From positions 2,046,001 to 2,110,000 of the forward strand of contig NZ_AP019547.1 in assembly GCF_013168275.1 (NCBI RefSeq): a DNA stretch of 64,000 bases, given 5' to 3'. The notes under the pieces were generated by a model. The model was given only the letters and a program-made list of their open reading frames with translations. It was not told the origin of the DNA and made no database searches. Numbering within the stretch: the stretch's first letter is position 1; each line of letters begins with the position of its first letter. This DNA comes from Candidatus Nitrotoga sp. AM1P (lineage in GTDB: Bacteria > Pseudomonadota > Gammaproteobacteria > Burkholderiales > Gallionellaceae). Both the position numbers and the translations under genes were made by a program. Below, piece by piece: positions 44,591-52,779 of this stretch.

Positions 44591-45790
44591 ATGACTAGCA
44601 CAGCAAAACGAATTATCGTTGTTGGTGGCGGGATTGGCGGCACGATGACCGCAAACAACTTAGTCGCGAAGCTTTATCCTGAAATTCTAAATGGTGAAAT
44701 TGAGATTATGATGCTCTCAAATTCCCCCAACCATATTTACAAGCCAGCCAATATGTATGTGGCTTTTAATGCTTTTCATCCCCATGAATTAGTCCGTAAA
44801 CAACGTTCATTATTACGCCCTGAAATTATTTTTCATGTCGATGGTGTTGAAAGCTTTGAATTTGAGCAAAATCGCGTCCTTTGTGAAAGTGGCAAGCGAT
44901 ACGATTATGAGTATCTTGTTATTTCAACAGGCTGTATTCCCGCGCCAGAACGCATTGAAGGGTTGAAAGAGGCAGGAGATCATTTTTATCAGACTAAAGC
45001 GGCTCAACAACTCGCTCAAAAATTACGCACCATCAAAGAGGGTCGTATATTTATAACAGTCAATTTCCCCAAAACCCCTAACGTACCTCATCAATGTGGT
45101 ATTGCCCCTATCGAAACCACGTTAATGCTTGATGACTATTTACGTAAACGAGGTGTGCGAGACCGTGTAGAGATTATTTATAGCTATCCTACCGTCTCTC
45201 AATTATTGCGTAATTGTTTATTTTTACAGAAACCAACCTGCGATGTGTTGCCTACCATTTTTGATAGTAAAAACATTAAATATCAACGTGGCTTTACTTT
45301 AGATAAGGTTGATCCCGAAGCAAAAATAGCTTATTCGGAGGAAGGAAACTCCCAGGAATTTGATATTTTAATGGCCACTCCACCTATCCGCGCGGTAGAT
45401 GCCGTAATTAATTCAGGAAAATCAGAAGCACAAAATAATGAAGGCTGGTTACCTACTGACTTTGAAACCTTGAAAATGTACGGTACCGATAATGTCTATG
45501 TGATGGGAGATACCGTTGATTTGCCAGTTAGTAAAGCCGGAGGCACTTGTCATAACCAGTCACCTGTCGTCGTGGAAAATATCGCTTCGGAAATTCGTCG
45601 CGGTTATACCTCTGCTATTTATGATGGAAAAGTTCAAGCAATCGCTCAAATGGGATTGGAAGCCGGCATGCCACTCTGGTACGACTATAAGCATGATGTA
45701 CAGGTCGCACCACCTACCAAGCTCGGGGGATTAATGCGTAAAACGTTTAATCGCGGTATTTATTGGGCCGTTGCGCGTGGGATAGTTTGA
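44591..45790 (+). CDS. Sulfide:quinone oxidoreductase-type FAD flavoprotein
   Basis: ATG 44591 has AAAGGAG at an ideal distance. The 399-residue disulfide reductase-family flavoprotein has the FAD P-loop VVGGGIGGTMTANNL, STGCIPAPERIEGL with a cysteine, VPHQCGIAPIETTLM with the second redox cysteine, VYVMGDTVDLPVSKAGGTCH near the flavin, and a C-terminal amphipathic tail. SQR enzymes oxidise sulfide to sulfane sulfur and reduce quinone at the membrane. The rhodanese and DUF1641 neighbours are characteristic of this pathway. Confidence 0.88.
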   Translation: MTSTAKRIIVVGGGIGGTMTANNLVAKLYPEILNGEIEIMMLSNSPNHIYKPANMYVAFNAFHPHELVRKQRSLLRPEIIFHVDGVESFEFEQNRVLCESGKRYDYEYLVISTGCIPAPERIEGLKEAGDHFYQTKAAQQLAQKLRTIKEGRIFITVNFPKTPNVPHQCGIAPIETTLMLDDYLRKRGVRDRVEIIYSYPTVSQLLRNCLFLQKPTCDVLPTIFDSKNIKYQRGFTLDKVDPEAKIAYSEEGNSQEFDILMATPPIRAVDAVINSGKSEAQNNEGWLPTDFETLKMYGTDNVYVMGDTVDLPVSKAGGTCHNQSPVVVENIASEIRRGYTSAIYDGKVQAIAQMGLEAGMPLWYDYKHDVQVAPPTKLGGLMRKTFNRGIYWAVARGIV

Positions 45791-45806
45791 TTAAAGGGGA
45801 ACTCTT

Positions 45807-46220
45807 ATGTCTGAAGAAAAGCAGTTAAATATAATTGAAGAAAAGCTTATGTCGGATACGACCCTTAATGACTCCGCAACTATCGGAGGCATTAAGAACT
45901 TAATCGATAAAGCAGTCCCATTAGTACAAGCCGGTCGGTTCAATAACATCATCGATTTATTGTCAATCATATCGGACAATATCGAATTTCTTGATGAAGC
46001 GGCACTGGAAAAAACCACTAAAGTAGGCGAGGAAATTTTAGCACTGGGCTGGACAGCCGGTAATGCTGTTCGTATGGCGAATGCTCAAACGGAAGCATTA
46101 GAAAAGCCACCCGGTTTGTTTCAATTGATCAGTTCCCTAAACGACCCCGATGTTCGTCGTTCCTTGCATTTTTTTATTGGTACGATGCGCATTATTGGCC
46201 AACAAATGAAAAATGACTAA
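45807..46220 (+). CDS. DUF1641 protein, SQR partner
   Basis: This 137-residue helical protein belongs to DUF1641, with the conserved C-terminal block GLFQLISSLNDPDVRRSL followed by a hydrophobic helix. DUF1641 genes often follow SQR-type or formate dehydrogenase-linked genes; the biochemical role is unknown. It starts 16 bases after the flavoprotein gene and is the last gene of the island before the IS5-type element. Confidence 0.85.
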   Translation: MSEEKQLNIIEEKLMSDTTLNDSATIGGIKNLIDKAVPLVQAGRFNNIIDLLSIISDNIEFLDEAALEKTTKVGEEILALGWTAGNAVRMANAQTEALEKPPGLFQLISSLNDPDVRRSLHFFIGTMRIIGQQMKND

Positions 46221-46272
46221 TCAATAAATTTTAGGGGGCTTACTTACGCTGAAAATCAGGGAAACGAAACCT

Positions 46273-47054
46273 AAGAGCCTGTTCACGATCTTCGCAGCAG
46301 CAGAACCAGAAAGGCAAGGTGGATGAATTGCAGGCTGGTATTGAGTTTACGTTCGCAGTTCTTCCATAGCCGTCTGCATTTCTCCAACCAGGCGAAGCTG
46401 CGCTCAACCACCCAACGCTTTGGGATAACGGCGAAGGTGTGCAGTTCGTTGCGCTTGGCGATCTGCACCGATGCCCCCAGTATTTCATCGACTGCCAACG
46501 CAAATGGTCGGCCTCCATACCCACCATCAGCCAGAACACGTTGAACCTGCGCAAGGCCTGATTTGCACCGTGCCATCGCCTGCAAGGCGCCTTTCCGATC
46601 AGTGACCTCAGCGGTGGTCACCGCAACTGCATACCCTTCTGACCCGCCGTGTCCGTGTTCTTTACGCTCTGCACGTCCATAATCAATAGCGTCGGCTGTG
46701 CGTTGCGCCCCTGTCTCGTACGGGCCACGCCAACCTGATTTTTTTAACGCCCGCTCCAGTAGGCTCATTCCTTCCTCGCCCTGCTCGCTCCACTTGGCAA
46801 AGTAGGAGTGCACCGTGCGCCATTTCGGAAACTCCCTCGGTAGCATTCGCCACTGGCAGCCGCTCTTGAGCAGGTATAGGACCGCGCTCCAGACTTCATA
46901 CAAGTCCACCGTGCGGGGCTTGGTGCGCTAGTGCGCGCCTTTTCCAGCAAAGGCCTGATCTGCTCGAACTGCTTGCGGCTGATGTCGCTTGGGTATTCTT
47001 TCTTACGCATTCGGACATTGTCTCGGATTTCAGTAAGATCGTGAACAGGCTCTT
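46273..47054 (-). mobile_element. IS5-family insertion sequence, complete ends
   Basis: Perfect 20-bp terminal inverted repeats lie at 46273-46292 (AAGAGCCTGTTCACGATCTT) and 47035-47054, giving a 782-bp element. If the ends begin at GAGCC, the flanks are CTAA and TTAT, compatible with a TA-type target. The transposase inside is split between two frames. The element borders the sulfur island on its right. Confidence 0.88.
46283..47010 (-). pseudogene. IS5-family transposase in two frames (DDE type)
   Basis: The first frame (from ATG 47010) encodes the N-terminal DUF4096-like helix region (SRKQFEQIRPLLEKART). The second (up to 46283) begins after a stop near 46932 and encodes VDLYEVWSAVLYLLKSGCQWRML, the DDE core (VQRVLADGGYGGRPF) and the WVVERSFAWLEKCRRL C-terminus. 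A -1 shift joins them. IS427-group elements use programmed frameshifting, but no obvious slippery heptamer is seen, so decay by one-base loss is equally possible. Confidence 0.8.
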
Positions 47055-47196
47055 ATTCAATTTATCCTTCAAAGCGGCAATAACTATTTTGTTAATTATA
47101 TGCTCCGTTGCTATTAGCAGATGCAATACACCATTCAATATTTCATTATTGATTGAGAAATTGAATTAGAAGTACCCTTGATTTTTATTTGCCGTA

Positions 47197-47215
47197 TGTA
47201 TCATAGCAAGATACA
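47197..47215 (+). promoter_or_regulatory. Likely HigA operator
   Basis: TGTATC (47197-47202) and GATACA (47210-47215) form an inverted repeat with a 7-base spacer just before the higB start, where HigA-type antitoxins bind to repress their operon. Confidence 0.6.
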
Positions 47216-47223
47216 CTTTCTCC

Positions 47224-47501
47224 ATGATAAAGACCTTCCGGCATAAAGGCATCGAGGCATTTTTCGAGAACGGCAGCAAGGCAGTATACAGCCTTCACAC
47301 GCGGCCAAACTGGCTCGCCAATTGCGGCAGTTGTCCGATGCGCGTACCGCATCGGACATGAACATACCAGGTTGGAAGTGGCACCCGTTGAGCGGTGACT
47401 TATCAGGCCATTGGTCGGTTTGGGTGAATGGCAATTGGCGGCTAACTTTCGCGTTTGAAGGCGAGGATGCCATTTTGGTGAACTATCAGGACTATCATTG
47501 A
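47224..47501 (+). pseudogene. higB: Frameshifted HigB/RelE-type toxin
   Basis: ATG 47224 opens MIKTFRHKGIEAFFENGSKA, the typical HigB start. The frame then shifts by one base near 47281. The rest of the toxin continues in another frame: IQPSHAAKLARQLRQLSDAR, DMNIPGWKWHPLSG, GHWSVWVNGNWRLTFAFEG, ending NYQDYH at TGA 47499-47501. A missing base in the AAGGCAGTATACAG stretch explains it. The mRNA interferase would be inactive. Sequencing error is the alternative explanation. Confidence 0.85.
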
Positions 47502-47510
47502 GGGGTGAAA

Positions 47511-47816
47511 ATGGCAAAGATGTTTAATCCACCGCATCCGGCGGCAACCTTGCGTGAAGACGTATTGCCCGCGCTGGGGATTTCAGTGGCAGAGGCTGCA
47601 CGACAGTTAGGCATGTCCCGAGTGCAGTTGTCGCGCGTAATTAACGAGCGGGCAGGAATCTCCGCTGATCTGGCTTTACGCCTGGAAGCCTGGCTGGCAA
47701 CACCGGAAGGCGGCCCCAGTGCGGAAAGCTGGTTGCGCGGGCAGGCATCTTATGATTTGTGGCAAGCAGCGAAGAAAAAACACCCGCATGTGCAGCGCGC
47801 GGTGATGCGCGCGTGA
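47511..47816 (+). CDS. higA: HigA-type antitoxin (HTH, XRE family)
   Basis: ATG 47511 follows GAGGGG at 47500-47505. The 101-residue protein has the HigA pattern: MFNPPHPAATLREDVLPALG, the helix-turn-helix SVAEAARQLGMSRVQLSRVIN, and SADLALRLEAWL. It neutralises HigB and represses the operon. The partner toxin upstream is frameshifted, so this antitoxin is now an orphan that may still bind DNA. Confidence 0.92.
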   Translation: MAKMFNPPHPAATLREDVLPALGISVAEAARQLGMSRVQLSRVINERAGISADLALRLEAWLATPEGGPSAESWLRGQASYDLWQAAKKKHPHVQRAVMRA

Positions 47817-47935
47817 TTCAGCAGATGATGCGCGAGTCCATGCCGTAAGGCTTTCAGCGCGCGGAGTTTTTGCTGGAGCATGGGGCGATAAACATGATCG
47901 TGGCCCGGCGCGAAATGCGCAAACAAACAAAGGGG
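47815..47935 (+). pseudogene. accD: accD 3' remnant
   Basis: About 40 codons match the extreme C-terminus of the acetyl-CoA carboxylase carboxyltransferase beta subunit: MMRESMP, a TAA where the family has Glu, then [18 protein letters not shown] and ARREMR. The [18 protein letters not shown] stretch is highly conserved in AccD, so the identification is good despite the short length. The essential gene must exist elsewhere; this is a stray duplicated or recombined end. Confidence 0.75.
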
Positions 47936-47958
47936 GCAAATTTTAAACAAGGGGAGAG

Positions 47959-48004
47959 CAAGTCTTGACACAACATTAGGCCGGATACGTGATGTCAAGA
48001 CTTG
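47959..48004. repeat. Perfect 12-bp inverted repeat (REP-like)
   Basis: CAAGTCTTGACA (47959-47970) pairs exactly with TGTCAAGACTTG (47993-48004) around a 22-base loop. It lies between the accD and terminase remnants and could mark a recombination junction. Confidence 0.65.
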
Positions 48005-48417
48005 ACCCTTGATTTTAGCGAAGAAATTATCGCGATGTGCAAACGTTGGAACGTCAAGCCAAACGGTGTTTGCGATGACGCCTGCTTTGCGAAAACAGGG
48101 AGTGGCGCCGGTTCAATTGCGCAAGAGTTTATGCGTGGGGGTGTGCGGTTCATGCCTGCTAAGAAAGCTGACCGGCTTACGGGCTGGAATATCATGCGCA
48201 GACTGTTGGCTGATGCTGGCAAGCCTGATGTACCCGACCTATACCACCAGGACATGTGAATACTTCTGGGAGACTGTGCCCTTACCTTGGACGGGATCAA
48301 AAGCGCGTGGAGGACGTGGATTCAAGCGGGCCTGACCATGCTGCTGATGCGGTGAGATATGGGTGTTTACGGCAGCGGTCAGAGATGATGCGGATCAAAA
48401 TAAGTGGCATGTTTTAA
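48002..48417 (+). pseudogene. Phage terminase large subunit C-terminal remnant
   Basis: The first frame (to 48259) reads DFSEEIIAMCKRWNVKP, GVCDDACFAKTGSGAGSIA and RGGVRFMPAKKADRLTGW, the nuclease end of large terminase subunits. After a frameshift near 48258 it continues CEYFWETVP, and after a second shift DQKRVEDVDSSGPDHAADAV and RYG, the typical terminase C-terminus. The N-terminal ATPase is missing and at least two frameshifts are present. It is a prophage relic with no other phage genes nearby. Confidence 0.8.
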
Positions 48418-48460
48418 CGGGTGGGACATCGTTTTAATTCATCGGCCTGCGCACTAAAAT

Positions 48461-49222
48461 TCAGGACGTGTTGATTGGAGGGCCGGGGGATACCTTTCCG
48501 ATTTCGGTTAGGACGTGTATACCTTGAACTCCACGCTTCACGCCAGCTGAAGCAGGACAAGCGATTCTGTTAGGGTCGTTCCCTACGGATACTTGAAGGT
48601 AGATTCCAGCATTGGCCGCCAGCTCCGCAGCTTTGCATATGGCGCAGGTACCATCGCAGGCAAGCAGTCCTCCGAAGCGCGAAGTGTAGACACCACAACG
48701 AATATGGGCTTCGTGCGGGCCGATTCCGAATTTCCCCTTCAGACTGGGGAGATCATGCAGAGCGTTGAGAAGGAACTCGCGATTCCCAGCGCCGTGTCTG
48801 TTCAAAACCTTCATGCTAATCAGTTGCACAGCGAAAGGGCACTGCGACATTCGGGTCAGGATTGCGCAGATCGTTCCGTGGCCGTTCTTATCTTCTGCGC
48901 CCTCTCCTGTGTAATCCAAGGTGCCGATAACCGTGTTGTACAGCGCAGGGTGGCTACGCATTACCCCGGAATCCAAGCTTGCGACCACGAGACTCGGTGC
49001 ACCGTCGCAAAGTGCCCATATCGCTGGCCATGTCCTTTCAAACAGCCATTCTTCGCTTGGACAGAGCTTCGCATACCGTCTTTTGAGTGCTTCCTTGGTT
49101 TGCTCTCCAAACGCGGGCATAAGATAATTTCCAGTTTCCGAATCTTTGACGATGGACATAATCGCGCTCGTGGAAGCGGAAAATCCAAAGAGATGCAATC
49201 CATCGTCTGCGGGACATGACAT
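48461..49222 (-). pseudogene. Subtilisin-like (S8) protease lacking its catalytic serine segment
   Basis: From ATG 49222 the product is 253 residues with no signal peptide. It carries the Asp box (VASLDSGVMRSHPAL), the His box (DKNGHGTICAIL) and the oxyanion Asn region (VSVGNDPNRIACPAS), then VSPGPPINTS and a stop. The GTSxAxP box with the nucleophilic serine should come next but is absent, so the gene appears cut off at its 3' end next to the terminase relic. It follows a three-helix membrane protein gene by about 10 bases, as a likely two-gene module. Confidence 0.7.
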
Positions 49223-49232
49223 GTTGTGAACC

Positions 49233-49583
49233 TTAGCGAAACACGATGGACAGAACCAAAAGCACAAGGGCGAGCATGCTCAGGAGTAGATATGGGCGAG
49301 GGCCTGCACTCGTTAGGCGAGTGAAGTACGTGCTGGTTGATTTGCTGAATACTTGAACTCTTTCCAGCCTAGAGATTAATCGCGACAAGAGCCAAGCGCT
49401 AATTGCGAAAACTGCCAGACCAATGTGTAAACCCGATACGCGTATTCCTTTGGTCTCGATGGCGATGGAGCTTCCAGCCGCAATATCGAGGAGCGCCACG
49501 CTAGCTCCCACTAGCATCAGTGACAGGCATACCCAGATAATCGCGGTGACACTTACGGACGGTCGGGTATTGCTAGTTCCCAT
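49233..49583 (-). CDS. Small integral membrane protein, three predicted helices
   Basis: ATG 49583 is preceded by GGGAG 8-12 bases upstream, better than the earlier in-frame ATG at 49610. The 116-residue product has helices near VTAIIWVCLSLMLVGASVALL, GLHIGLAVFAISAWLLSRLI and YLLLSMLALVLLVLSIVF. I do not recognise a family. It precedes the truncated subtilase by about 10 bases and may form a membrane-linked protease module with it. Confidence 0.65.
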   Translation of the reverse strand: MGTSNTRPSVSVTAIIWVCLSLMLVGASVALLDIAAGSSIAIETKGIRVSGLHIGLAVFAISAWLLSRLISRLERVQVFSKSTSTYFTRLTSAGPRPYLLLSMLALVLLVLSIVFR

Positions 49584-49782
49584 TTTGGATCTCCCAATAT
49601 AGCAATTCACATTTAATTAGATACCCCCAAAAACAGGGTTAAGTCTCGCATTGAAACAGCACACCTTTCAATTATTATAATTAGCATCTTTTGGAACGGT
49701 ACACGATTACACGTGGTGTTATCTGTGCATTACCACACTTATGTGAGAATTAATTGCGGTGTCCCTGCCCATGATGCATTCC

Positions 49783-51240
49783 TTACAAAGTCTTCAAATA
49801 TTCCACTAGCGCATTCTTGTCCTCCTCTGGCAATCCGGTGCCGAAGTCGTGGCCCATGTTGCCGTTACCGCGCAAATTGGTGTCGTATTTCGTACCTGCC
49901 CTTTCGGCTTCCGGGCCTTGCGAAATGAAGCCCGTATTGGCGGGATCATAAACATCATAGCCACGCCAAAATGCCTGCGGCCGCTGGCTGGGCGGTTTTA
50001 ACAGGTCCCTAAGCGAAGGGATGGAGCCGTTGTGGAGATAAGGCGCGCGCAGCCAGATACCATCTAGGAACTGGGCGACGTAACCAATCAACGGTTCTTC
50101 CACCAAGCCTTTGCGTTCAAGACCCATGTCCCTGACTACTTTGTTTGCTTCGATGGCAGCCTGCCTGTTCCAGGTATCCATGCGTCCGCGGTCGGTGCCG
50201 ATTTCTGCAAGGGGAATGCGCGTTCCGACACGGGCAGAAGCATGGCATTGCATGCAGTTTGCATCAAACACGGGCTTGCCCTTGGCGGCCAAAACTAGAT
50301 CTATGGTGTAAGGATATTTCGGTGCAGGCGTGTTGCCGAGGTAGTCAAGTAGCCAGTCGATCTGTTTCAAAAAATCATTTTTGTCATGCGGTGCAGCGCC
50401 TAGTAAGCCCAGCGCGGAATCCATAACGACCGAGCGCGGGTCATGGGAATCACCGGCAAAGTTCATGCGGTGGCCCAACTCAGGTTTGTATTTTTTCAGA
50501 TTCCATACCGAAGGCATGTCGGTAGGCCCAAACGTGTCATCCATTTTCCAGCGGATCATGAAATACTTGGTCAGGTTCATCGCATCATCGCGCCCTCTTC
50601 CCCATTCTGGAAAGTCATGACGATAGATCCACTGGAATTGCCCTTCGCGCTCCAGCAGCCTTTTTTTGGTGATAGGGATAATAAGGAAGCGGTAAGCCAT
50701 GCGGTCGATCCAGTCGAGCTTGGCGGCGCCGTTGATCTCGGACATCAAATTGTCGGCATTAAAACGCGGGTCTTTCGCACAATCGACCAGGAAGCGGAAG
50801 AAGGCTTCCAGATCAAGCGTATGGTTGGGGCCAGTGGCGATGAGAACAGGATTCTCGTCATGCGCTTTGCGGTAACTTGCCACATGACAAGCAGCGCAGT
50901 TGTTGGCTACGCGATCAAAACCGATACGGCGTTTGGTAAAACCGATGGGAAGCTCTTTTCCCTGTTCCCAGTTCACGCCAAACGCGGCAAGGCCACCCGG
51001 CTTCGGCAGTTTTTCCGGAAACATGCGCGGCAGCACATAGAAAATCCAGTAGGGAATGCCGGCATCAAACTCAGCACCGATGGAGCCGTACTTGAAGCGC
51101 TCCTCCGCGCTGGAAAAAGACGGTTGCCCGTAATCGCGGAAGAAACGATCCCAACCGACATAGCCGAGCACCGCGACCATAATGAGGGCAAGAATACCGA
51201 GTGGGAGCAGCCAACGAGAGCATTTGCAAAGTTTGGTCAT
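49783..51240 (-). CDS. Di-haem c-type cytochrome, RoxA/MauG-like, paralogue 1
   Basis: This 485-residue protein has an N-terminal signal anchor (LLPLGILALIMVAVLGYVGW) and two c-type haem sites: CAACH near residue 116 and CMQCH near 338. The LDGIWLRAPYLHNGSIPSL segment near the end is shared with RoxA-type rubber oxygenases and related di-haem peroxidase-like proteins. It is probably periplasmic. It belongs to a run of same-strand cytochrome genes (49783-58202). Substrate is unknown. Confidence 0.82.
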   Translation of the reverse strand: MTKLCKCSRWLLPLGILALIMVAVLGYVGWDRFFRDYGQPSFSSAEERFKYGSIGAEFDAGIPYWIFYVLPRMFPEKLPKPGGLAAFGVNWEQGKELPIGFTKRRIGFDRVANNCAACHVASYRKAHDENPVLIATGPNHTLDLEAFFRFLVDCAKDPRFNADNLMSEINGAAKLDWIDRMAYRFLIIPITKKRLLEREGQFQWIYRHDFPEWGRGRDDAMNLTKYFMIRWKMDDTFGPTDMPSVWNLKKYKPELGHRMNFAGDSHDPRSVVMDSALGLLGAAPHDKNDFLKQIDWLLDYLGNTPAPKYPYTIDLVLAAKGKPVFDANCMQCHASARVGTRIPLAEIGTDRGRMDTWNRQAAIEANKVVRDMGLERKGLVEEPLIGYVAQFLDGIWLRAPYLHNGSIPSLRDLLKPPSQRPQAFWRGYDVYDPANTGFISQGPEAERAGTKYDTNLRGNGNMGHDFGTGLPEEDKNALVEYLKTL

Positions 51241-51271
51241 GATATTTCTCCTTCAAAAAAAATACCCTACG

Positions 51272-52759
51272 TCAGAATGTTTTAAGGTATTCAATCAATG
51301 CCCATTTATCTTCATCAGGCAGTTCAGTTCCGTAAGCCTTGCCTGTGTGACCCACCTTGCTGTTGCCGGGCTTTTCCGTGTCGTAAGCAAAATAGGATTT
51401 ATCACCATCCTTCGCCGTGTCTGAGGCGAATCCCAATTTCACCGGATCATAGAGATCATTACCGCGATAAAAGTGCGTTGGACGCTGATTTGCCGGTTGC
51501 AGCAGATCCCACAATGTGGGCACGGAGCCATTGTGTAAATATGGTGCGCGCAACCACAGACCGTCCAGCGGGGCATTGGCATAACCCCATGTTTTGCGGA
51601 AGTGCGTAAATTTATAGGCCGTTCCGGCGTACGGCGTGCCCAGGTTTTCGGCGAGCACAGGGGTAAAAGAATTAAGCCGGTTGGGATCGGTGCCGATCTC
51701 TTTCAGAGGTGTGACTTTACCGACATATTCCCCGGAAAAATCGCTGCCGCTTGCGCCGTGGCAGGCAGCGCAATATTCCTTATAAATCGTTGCGCCGTGC
51801 TGCGCTTTGACCGGATCGATGGGGAAAGATTTTCCAAAGGCAGGCGCCGTGGCGCTGGCATTCCATGCCTGGATACGCGTCATGGCGGCGTGGTCCAGAC
51901 TGGGCGGAGTGGCTCCAGTGCCGAAGGCAGCGTTGAGATTGCGTTCTTCTACGTAATTGTTGTTGCCATCCCAATGCAACTGCATGCCGGTTTTCTTGCC
52001 CTGATTCCAGATAGTTGGAAAATCGGCAGTGCCCAGCAGCTCCTCATGCGGCAATTGTTCTATGGGGAAATTGAACACGGCCTTGGCGGAATTGAAGGTA
52101 TCGACCCGACCCGGCCCCCAATCCGGCTGTGCGTCAATGAAGCGCATACGATGCATAAGAGATGTGACGCGGTCGCGCATCAATGCGATAGCAACAGGGT
52201 AAACCACGTAGCGGTCCAACAGAGAAAGCTTAGCACCCTGTTCTTGGCTGGCTTGGGCCTGAATGACTGGTACCAGATATTCAGCACTGAATTTCACGTC
52301 ACGCATACAGCTATTGATGAATTTCTCGAAAGCCATCAAATTAAAGGTGTTGGCGCCCATGCCAACCACCAGCATCGGCTTTGCATCCGCTTTCACACGT
52401 ACAGTTGAGGTATGGCACACTGCACAGTTGAGAAAAGTGCGGTCGATACCCATATGCCTGCGTTGACTCATGCCGACCGGTAGATCGTGACCAGACTCAA
52501 AAATCATACCCAGTGACGCATAACCCTTGCCGGGAAGATATTGGCCGCAGATTTCTGGCAACGCCCGGAATACCCGTTTGGGGAAACCCATCACGCGGTC
52601 GCCGCCCGTAGAACCGTATTTAAAATGTTCGACCGGGTCTGCATACACGACAGGTTCATCGCGGCAAAAACGCAACCCGGTGAGCAACAGCAAAAGTGCA
52701 ACCAGAATGATGCCGGACCATAACCCGATACGGCAGACTATACAGGAGGAGATTTTCAT
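51272..52759 (-). CDS. Di-haem c-type cytochrome, RoxA/MauG-like, paralogue 2
   Basis: The 495-residue protein has an N-terminal anchor (LWSGIILVALLLLLTGLRF) and haem motifs CAVCH (near 137) and CAACH (near 334). DGLWLRAPYLHNGSVPTLWD near the C-terminus parallels paralogue 1, 31 bases downstream. Two related cytochromes in tandem suggest a duplicated electron-transfer or oxidase component. Confidence 0.82.
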   Translation of the reverse strand: MKISSCIVCRIGLWSGIILVALLLLLTGLRFCRDEPVVYADPVEHFKYGSTGGDRVMGFPKRVFRALPEICGQYLPGKGYASLGMIFESGHDLPVGMSQRRHMGIDRTFLNCAVCHTSTVRVKADAKPMLVVGMGANTFNLMAFEKFINSCMRDVKFSAEYLVPVIQAQASQEQGAKLSLLDRYVVYPVAIALMRDRVTSLMHRMRFIDAQPDWGPGRVDTFNSAKAVFNFPIEQLPHEELLGTADFPTIWNQGKKTGMQLHWDGNNNYVEERNLNAAFGTGATPPSLDHAAMTRIQAWNASATAPAFGKSFPIDPVKAQHGATIYKEYCAACHGASGSDFSGEYVGKVTPLKEIGTDPNRLNSFTPVLAENLGTPYAGTAYKFTHFRKTWGYANAPLDGLWLRAPYLHNGSVPTLWDLLQPANQRPTHFYRGNDLYDPVKLGFASDTAKDGDKSYFAYDTEKPGNSKVGHTGKAYGTELPDEDKWALIEYLKTF

Positions 52760-52779
52760 AAGGGAATCTTCCTTTCAGT

